Assembly (NCBI RefSeq): GCF_024372725.1
Contig: NZ_VOUA01000002.1
Span: 1-64,000, forward strand
DNA from: Methanosarcina sp. KYL-1
GTDB taxonomy: Archaea; Halobacteriota; Methanosarcinia; Methanosarcinales; Methanosarcinaceae
DNA: 64,000 nt
Reading direction: 5' to 3'
Under the pieces are notes generated by a model that had not been told where the DNA came from, ran no database searches, and saw only the letters and a list, made by a program, of their open reading frames with translations. Made by a program: the position numbers and the translations under genes. Below, one piece after another: positions 59,149 to 64,000 of this stretch (the stretch's first letter is position 1; each line of letters begins with the position of its first letter).

Positions 59149-60051
59149 ATGAAATATAAAACGCTGTTATACATTTTATTGATAGTAAGCATTATTTTCT
59201 CTGGTTGCGTGGACATTACAGATTCTTATAAACCAGGAAATTTTGGTGCAACAGAAGAAGAAGCTGAAATGGTTAATGCAATAACTGAGAAGTACGGAGA
59301 TGTGACACAGGACGGCGAACCAAGATTATTGGAAGTTATGATGACTTCTTCAATAAACAACTTTATTCCTGTTGATAAAGTACTAAAATATTCAAAAGAC
59401 TCAGACAAATTATATGTATGGTTTGTTTATGATAATTTTAACAATGATGTCTTATCTATCGAATGGACTTATCTGAACGATGATTATCTAATACACACAT
59501 TTGAGTCCGAGACGGGAGAAGATTTCGGAAGAGGAGCATTCATCCTCGAAAAGCCAGACAGCGGATGGCCCATTGGTAAATACGAAGTAAAAATAACGGG
59601 TGCCGGAGTTTCAGAGTCTGTTGAATTCGAGATAATTGATGGCCCTACCGAATCAATACCATTAGAAATTTTATCTAATAATGTAACTTCTACTAATTCC
59701 GATTCTGCAAATGAAGAAGAACTCATAGCTCCTCAAAGTGGTTTTGAAGTAGAAGAAACGGATTATAGCTTTGTTGGCGAATGGACCTCAAATTGGGGAG
59801 ATATGAAATTCGAGAGATCCGGAGATCAAATTATAGGCGAATATACTCATGACAGTGGAAAACTGGTAGGTGTCGTAAATGGCGATGTTTTTATTGGAAC
59901 ATGGTCTGAAAGCCCATCATATACAGGTCCACGTGATGCAGGAGATGTAGAATTAAAGTTAAGTTCAGACGGCAATTCGTTCACTGGTAACTGGAGATAT
60001 GGTTCAGAAGGTGCAACATGGAGTGGCGGATGGACGGGTCAAAGAAAATAA
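59149..60051 (+). CDS. Lipoprotein of unknown function with beta-rich C-terminus
   Basis: A 300-residue exported lipoprotein. N-terminal signal peptide MKYKTLLYILLIVSIIFSGC with lipobox cysteine at residue 20. Residues 35-175 form a first domain (LYVWFVYDNF, FESETGEDFGRGAFILEKP, KYEVKITGAGV) resembling an Ig-like ligand-free fold. After a Ser/Asn linker comes a C-terminal lipocalin- or avidin-like repeat (FVGEWTSNWGDMKFERSGDQ, GEYTHDSGKLVGVVNGDVFIGTW, GNWRYGSEGATWSGGWTGQRK) seen in other archaeal and bacterial surface proteins. Function unknown. Confidence 0.75.
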   Translation: MKYKTLLYILLIVSIIFSGCVDITDSYKPGNFGATEEEAEMVNAITEKYGDVTQDGEPRLLEVMMTSSINNFIPVDKVLKYSKDSDKLYVWFVYDNFNNDVLSIEWTYLNDDYLIHTFESETGEDFGRGAFILEKPDSGWPIGKYEVKITGAGVSESVEFEIIDGPTESIPLEILSNNVTSTNSDSANEEELIAPQSGFEVEETDYSFVGEWTSNWGDMKFERSGDQIIGEYTHDSGKLVGVVNGDVFIGTWSESPSYTGPRDAGDVELKLSSDGNSFTGNWRYGSEGATWSGGWTGQRK

Positions 60052-60276
60052 TGGTGTATTAATCCTTCTCCAAATAGTTGGAATTAACACCACAATTCGA
60101 ATAGGTTCACCATGGGAGCAAGAATTTTTGGGTACATTGCGAGAAAGTGATTTGCCTTTAAATTCTTGTCAAATCCTTTTTTGTGGATTTTTTATAATCC
60201 CTCTTATGCCTTTCAGATTCCTTGTTGATCTCTCAACAATCCGCCTGACGAGAGTTTTTTGTATAGAAACGCGTAT

Positions 60277-60459
60277 TTACATTATTTTTTCAAAGATAAT
60301 TGAGGATAGGATATATAGCAAGTAGGCTATTGGCAATAATACCAAGATCGCGTACAGGAGATGTCCAAGAGAGCTCAGACCTCTCATTATCCGGACTTCA
60401 ATGCTGTTTCCCCCACGAATTACAGCACCATCATAGCCTATTATGCTGTCAAACAGCAT
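60277..60459 (-). CDS. Possible 60-residue membrane protein
   Basis: The frame ends in a clear transmembrane helix (GHLLYAILVLLPIAYLLYIL) and a charged C-terminus. The N-terminal 20 residues look polar (SIIGYDGAVIRGGNSIEVR). It has no strong ribosome binding site, and the start codon lies in a 17-bp inverted repeat. It could be a remnant of a longer membrane protein. Confidence 0.35.
   Translation of the reverse strand: MLFDSIIGYDGAVIRGGNSIEVRIMRGLSSLGHLLYAILVLLPIAYLLYILSSIIFEKIM
60443..60459. repeat. Perfect 7-bp inverted repeat at a start codon
   Basis: ATGCTGT-CAA-ACAGCAT. The right arm contains the start codon (minus strand) of the small frame 60277-60459, so in mRNA the start would be sequestered in a hairpin. 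Confidence 0.5.
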
Positions 60460-60670
60460 GAAATATGTCTCATCTTTTTTCGTATCTATTCAGCTACCCA
60501 CTAATCAATATCAAGAGCCGTAATTTAGGTGATTTATTATGTGCAACATACTTAAGTTTATTTTATTTACTGATGTCAATTGATGCCGTTTTCACTTTTG
60601 GTATGATCCCCTAATTTGAGTACTCCAAATAGTCAAAATCGGAATCAACCGGCTCATTTTATGGTAGCTG

Positions 60671-60892
60671 AATAGTTACCTTGGTTATTTAGTTTTCAAG
60701 TCGGGCTTCATTCCCGGAATTCTGGGCGTCCTGTTGATTGTTGCAGGTTTAAGCTATCTAATAGATTATTTTGCACTTTTTCTTTTTCCCGACTTCGATG
60801 TTTCAATTAGCCTGTTAGTGGGTTGAGGGGAATTGTTATTCATGTTCTGGCTTTTGTTGAAAGGTGCTAAAATACCCGAAATGGAATCCTGA
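60671..60892 (+). pseudogene. DUF4386 C-terminal remnant with in-frame TGA
   Basis: The frame reads NSYLGYLVFKSGFIPGILGV, then LLIVAGLSYLIDYFALF, FDVSISLLVG, TGA, GELLFMFWLLLKGAKIPEMES, stop. This is the C-terminal membrane part of a DUF4386 protein (KSGF-x-P-x-ILG...SYLID...GELLF-x-WLL). A TGA at 60824-60826 interrupts it and the N-terminal two thirds are missing. The stop is TGA, so pyrrolysine (TAG) does not explain it. Confidence 0.7.
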
Positions 60893-61305
60893 AATTGATT
60901 CATTATAGCATTTGGCAAAAACCAGAGAAGACAAACGATTCAAAAGCTAGAAAAAAGCTATCATAAGACTCAGAAATATTGGAAAAACCAGAAAAATAAG
61001 ATGGGCACGCTGATCCTTGTGCCTGGGGCCTCCGCCATGTGAAAGTTCCTCATGTCGGATTAGCTCTTTTTATTATTCATCAAGATTGCGAACGCAATTT
61101 TGAGCTCATTGAAGTGAAACTCTAAAAAAGGGCAGTATCCTGCCTGTTGCTTTTCTACGTATTCTGGGGAATCCGGATATATTGCCTGGGTGAGCCGGAA
61201 AACAGCCCGAAATATACACATTCTAAAATAAAAAGCTATTTATATTTTCGAAACTGTTACGCAGTTTGTTAAATTGATACCTGAATCCTGCTCAGAGATA
61301 CAAAC
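60893..61305. other. Intergenic region upstream of the Nramp-like gene
   Basis: About 410 bases with no gene seen. AT-rich sequence at 61225-61250 (AAATAAAAAGCTATTTATAT) is a likely promoter; CTGCTCAGAGATACAAAC before ATG 61306 holds no strong ribosome binding site. Confidence 0.4.
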
Positions 61306-62628
61306 ATGATCAAAAACACGTTTACTCACGAAGTGCAACCGAAAAATGAGGCTCTCATGCGGGAAGCTACCGAATATCCCGACAGCCGTTCCAATCTGTT
61401 AAAAGCTATTGGGCCGGGAATTCTGGTGGCCTGTTCCGCTATTGGAGGTTCGCACCTTGTCTGGTCAACCCGGGCAGGGGCGCAGTACGGCTGGAGCTTG
61501 ATCGGGTTGATTTTGCTGGCTAATTTATTGAAGTTCCCGTTTTTTCTATATGGTCAGCGCTATACGGCTGCAACAGGTGAAAGTCTCCTGGCGGGGTATC
61601 GTCGGCAGGGTGTTGCCTATGTATATATTTTTCTTGCCATCAATATCCTGACCGGAATCATCAATACAGCCGGGGTGGCCATGCTAAGCGGTGTACTCTT
61701 TGCAGGATATGGGTTTGATGGGGGTCAGGTTCCCGTTTTCACGGTTGGCATTCTAGTGATTTGTGCTGCGGTTATTCTGCTGGGACATTACAGACTGCTG
61801 GATAAAATCTCTAAAATAGTGGTTGCCGTGCTAAGCCTGAGTACTCTGGTAGCTCTGGGCCTGGCGTTTGCTCACGGTCCGGTTGCATCTCCCGATTTTA
61901 CCGGTCCCAGCGCCTGGACGTGGCAGGCTTTCCCGTTTTTGGTGATGCTGCTCGGCTGGATGCCGGCGCCGGTGGACCTGTCCGCCTGGTCAAGCCTGTG
62001 GATGTTCAGCCGTGAAGAAGAAACCGGTCACTTCGCTACGCCCCGGGAATCTTCCATTGACTTTTATCTGGGATATGTCATGGCTGTGGTCATGGCCGTG
62101 GCTTTTGTAGCGCTCGGCAAACTGATTATGTACGGTTCAGGCCAGGAGCTTGTCACCGGAGGCACCGGCTTTAGCCAGCAGCTGGTCAGTCTGTACTCGG
62201 CCAACATTGGTGAATGGTCAAAGCCCCTTATTTTGACTGCTGCCTTTTCCACCATGTTCAGCACCACCATGACCTGCATCGATGGTTATCCGCGCTCGCT
62301 GGCAGCGAGCTGTACGTTGCTCAGCGACAGCTTTGCCAGGCGCTTCAAGCAGATCTTCCAGCTCAGTATTGTGTTGTCGGTGGTTGCAGCCTGCGTAATC
62401 GTGCTGTACTTCGTCCAGAACCTGCTGCAACTGTTGAGCTTTGCCGCCATTATCAGCTTTGTCACCTCTCCGATTCTTGCCTACATCAACTACCGGGTGA
62501 TGAACGGCAGCAACGTGCCGGTCGAAGAACGTCCAGGGCCTTTTCTTAAGTTGTTGAGCCTGGGAGGGTTGCTGTTTTTCCTGCTGATGACCGCCGGATT
62601 TGTCTACGTGACATTTATCCGGGTCTGA
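61306..62628 (+). CDS. Nramp-related transporter lacking the DPGN metal motif
   Basis: A 440-residue membrane protein with eleven predicted helices in the LeuT-like order. TM1 is GPGILVACSAIGGSHLVWST, so the D-P-G-N motif that binds Mn/Fe in true Nramp proteins is replaced by SAIGG. TM6 (MLLGWMPAPVDLSAW) also departs from the A-x-x-MPH motif. It is closest in pattern to Nramp-related proteins (NRMT/NrAT-like) rather than MntH. Substrate unknown; Mg or Al complexes are possible. Codon use (GCC, CTG, CGC) and GC content are higher than nearby genes, typical of a bacterial donor. Confidence 0.85.
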   Translation: MIKNTFTHEVQPKNEALMREATEYPDSRSNLLKAIGPGILVACSAIGGSHLVWSTRAGAQYGWSLIGLILLANLLKFPFFLYGQRYTAATGESLLAGYRRQGVAYVYIFLAINILTGIINTAGVAMLSGVLFAGYGFDGGQVPVFTVGILVICAAVILLGHYRLLDKISKIVVAVLSLSTLVALGLAFAHGPVASPDFTGPSAWTWQAFPFLVMLLGWMPAPVDLSAWSSLWMFSREEETGHFATPRESSIDFYLGYVMAVVMAVAFVALGKLIMYGSGQELVTGGTGFSQQLVSLYSANIGEWSKPLILTAAFSTMFSTTMTCIDGYPRSLAASCTLLSDSFARRFKQIFQLSIVLSVVAACVIVLYFVQNLLQLLSFAAIISFVTSPILAYINYRVMNGSNVPVEERPGPFLKLLSLGGLLFFLLMTAGFVYVTFIRV

Positions 62629-62745
62629 AGGCAGCCAGATGCTTCAAAGAGGTGAAAGCAAGTACGTGAGTAGAAAGAATCCGTGACTCCTACCCCAATT
62701 GTAGAATCAAATTTAATTTTAAGACACCCTCTTAGATATACAATA

Positions 62746-62788
62746 TGGGCCCGCTGAGATTCAAACTCAGGACCTCATCCGTGCGAAT
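62746..62788 (-). other. tRNA 3'-half-like sequence (copy 2, Ala-like CGC)
   Basis: Minus strand: TTCGCAC loop (anticodon CGC), GGATG stem strand, AGGTC, perfect T-arm CTGAG-TTTGAAT-CTCAG, acceptor strand CGGGCCC and discriminator A. It aligns with 57897-57939. No D-arm or 5' half is visible in the 120 bases upstream. It is the better preserved of the pair; an integration-site remnant is likely, a split tRNA half is a remote alternative. Confidence 0.65.
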
Positions 62789-62879
62789 GTTTCTTATGAT
62801 GTCGAAAATACGTTTGTAAACTTGTATGTATAATTATATACTACATTTTATTTATATACTATATATTATATGGACAGTC

Positions 62880-63239
62880 ATGCTGCTTAAATTAGGTTGG
62901 GAGAGTGATAAGACGGCTGAGAAAAAACCTATCATCAGAGTGTATTTCGCCAAAATCAAGGAAGCATTTTATGACCTCTCTGAAGAGGAAAAGTCTGAGT
63001 TCATGCGTAAGGATCGCGAGCAAATGGACGAGCTAGGCATGAAACTCCTGATGACGATTGACTGCCGCTGGTCTAATGAAGAGTGGGATTTTATCGGGGT
63101 CGAGGAATGGCCAGGTATAGAAGCTCTTGAAGAGCGTGCCAGATTCGAAAAAGAAGAACTGGAAGCATTCAGGTATGCCGAATCGAAGACTTATCTGGGT
63201 ACCGGTACTTTTGGAATTGGTGAATATGGCAAGGAATGA
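62880..63239 (+). CDS. Conserved protein of unknown function (copy 2), altered start
   Basis: The same protein as 58041-58367, differing at about eight residues and still free of stops. The ATG used in copy 1 is ACG here (62913-62915), and GGAGGA has become GGGAGA. A 1-nt insertion in the leader brings ATG 62880 into frame, adding MLLKLGWESDK before the old start. In copy 1 the same ATG is out of frame. So copy 2 may be translated as an 119-residue extended form, from ACG, or not at all. Confidence 0.65.
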   Translation: MLLKLGWESDKTAEKKPIIRVYFAKIKEAFYDLSEEEKSEFMRKDREQMDELGMKLLMTIDCRWSNEEWDFIGVEEWPGIEALEERARFEKEELEAFRYAESKTYLGTGTFGIGEYGKE

Positions 63240-63426
63240 AACCTGAGGAATATCACAACGCAAAGATGCAATAGTCACAGGGTTAGGGTTACTGATCATG
63301 ACTCTGGCCTATTTCGTCGCTGATTTTTTTGCTTTCCAGATCCCTTGAATCACGTTTTCATTTCCTCCATGTGAGAAGAAATCATATAATACAGCAACAC
63401 TATCTCTAAATAATGGAATACCAGGA

Positions 63427-63945
63427 ATGGAATACCAGGACGAAGAGTTTGAAGCCGAAACCTTTAAAGATATTGATCTTACAGACGTATCTTTCAAAAA
63501 TTCAAGGTTTATTGATTGTGATTTTGAAAACTGCAACTTATCAAATGTCGATCTGGATAACACAAAATTTCAGGATATAAGATTCAAGAGCTGCAAAATC
63601 CTGGGATTGGATTTTTCAAAATGTAATGACTTTATACTCGCTTTTGGATTTGAAGATTCTTTTCTTTCCCTGTCAGTATTTTCTAACAAGAATTTAGAAA
63701 ATACGGATTTTACCAATTGCCAGATCTATGACTGTGATTTTGTGAATACTAATCTCAAAAATGCGAATTTTGAAAATTCCGATCTTAAGAACAGTCTCTT
63801 TCAAAATTCGAACCTTAGCTTTACATCATTCAAGAATGCAAAAAATTATGATATAAACCCAAATAACAATTTTCTAAAAAAGACAATATTTTCTATCCCT
63901 GAAGTTATCTCCCTTTTAAATATCTATGACATTGTACTGGAATAA
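63427..63945 (+). CDS. Pentapeptide-repeat protein
   Basis: A 172-residue right-handed quadrilateral beta-helix protein. Pentapeptide repeats of A(D/N)LXX type run from about residue 10 to 145 (DLTDVSFKNSRFIDCDFENC, NLKNANFENSDLKNS), broken near residues 62-85. A hydrophobic C-terminal helix (SIPEVISLLNIYDIVLE) could be a dimerisation helix, as in Qnr and MfpA. Action on DNA gyrase is possible but not shown; many such proteins have other roles. ATG 63427 is the second copy of a 15-bp duplication (ATGGAATACCAGGA) that repeats the start region. Confidence 0.85.
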   Translation: MEYQDEEFEAETFKDIDLTDVSFKNSRFIDCDFENCNLSNVDLDNTKFQDIRFKSCKILGLDFSKCNDFILAFGFEDSFLSLSVFSNKNLENTDFTNCQIYDCDFVNTNLKNANFENSDLKNSLFQNSNLSFTSFKNAKNYDINPNNNFLKKTIFSIPEVISLLNIYDIVLE

Positions 63946-64000
63946 ACCATTGTTTTAGAGGCTTCTGGTGAAGATTTACTAAAAGAGATTACTTCAATGC

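Larger units (their letters stand above)
60052..60670. other. Intergenic region with a possible small gene
   Basis: Apart from the small minus-strand frame listed next and its inverted repeat, nothing is recognised. The plus-strand open frame 59999-60325 overlaps the lipoprotein gene in another frame and is not protein-like. Confidence 0.4.
62746..63383. repeat. Duplicated segment, right copy (about 640 bp)
   Basis: Partner of 57897-58511. Nearly identical from about 62915 to 63383 and more diverged in the leader. Together the pair frames a 4.9-kb stretch that includes the foreign-looking Nramp-like gene. Confidence 0.85.

Noticed and set aside
60671-60892. Pyrrolysine-containing gene
   Set aside because: The in-frame stop is TGA, not TAG, and the N-terminal part of the family is missing.

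Overview
The window looks like chromosome of a methanogenic archaeon of the genus Methanosarcina. The strongest evidence is a methanol methyltransferase operon, mtaCB (21013-23185 on the minus strand). All three zinc ligands of MtaB (Glu164, Cys220, Cys269) and the cobalt-ligating His136 of MtaC fall at their known positions. Two regulators of the Msr type lie next to it. Other support comes from an archaeal shikimate-pathway aldolase, iron-sulfur flavoproteins, archaeosortase-type C-termini (PGF-CTERM, PGF-pre-PGF), PKD and DUF2341 surface proteins, a family 6 hypoxanthine-DNA glycosylase, and AT-rich intergenic DNA full of 12-15 bp tandem repeats.

Layout. 1-2214 has no supportable gene but holds a 12-bp tandem array and a 290-bp direct repeat. 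2215-20538 is ordinary chromosome: lipoprotein, radical SAM enzyme, aroA', dut, three secreted or surface proteins, two paralogous iron-sulfur flavoproteins, GNAT acetyltransferase, UDG-superfamily protein, orphan MacB-type permease, MsrB, HAD phosphatase and glycosyltransferase. 21013-26173 is the methanol module: mtaCB, a 1.25-kb upstream region, and two divergent Msr-like regulators. 26254-36954 holds a DNA glycosylase, a small ferredoxin missed by length filters, a large secreted M4-type metalloprotease, a SWIM-finger protein, and a 950-residue protein joining an Sm-like start, a cold-shock-like segment and TPRs.

37216-51917 is a defence island. A type I restriction-modification system is spread over it: hsdR at the left, hsdS in the middle, hsdM at the right. 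Between hsdR and hsdS sit a PRC-barrel gene, a pseudogene, an IS1-like MITE, a scar made of hsdS-start and hsdR-end fragments, and a divergent four-gene operon (ribbon-helix-helix protein, winged-helix/UPF0175-like protein, DUF3368-type PIN nuclease, unknown 387-residue protein). Between hsdS and hsdM sit mcrBC and an AlbA_2/GHKL ATPase gene overlapping hsdM. The four-gene operon is the best candidate for an undescribed system.

52004-57695 holds a DODA-type dioxygenase, pyrophosphatase, a P-type ATPase remnant and a multi-PAS histidine kinase. 57897-63383 is bounded by two copies of a segment of about 620 bp. Each copy begins with a tRNA 3'-half-like sequence and carries the same small gene. 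Between them are a second MITE, a lipoprotein, a DUF4386 remnant and an Nramp-like transporter of unusual composition. A pentapeptide-repeat protein closes the window.

Several genes appear to lack a standard start codon where the reading frame and a paralog or signal peptide say translation should begin (ATT at 12200, ATA at 27843, ACG at 62913, possibly CTG at 18226). All functional statements are read from sequence and family knowledge; no database search was run.
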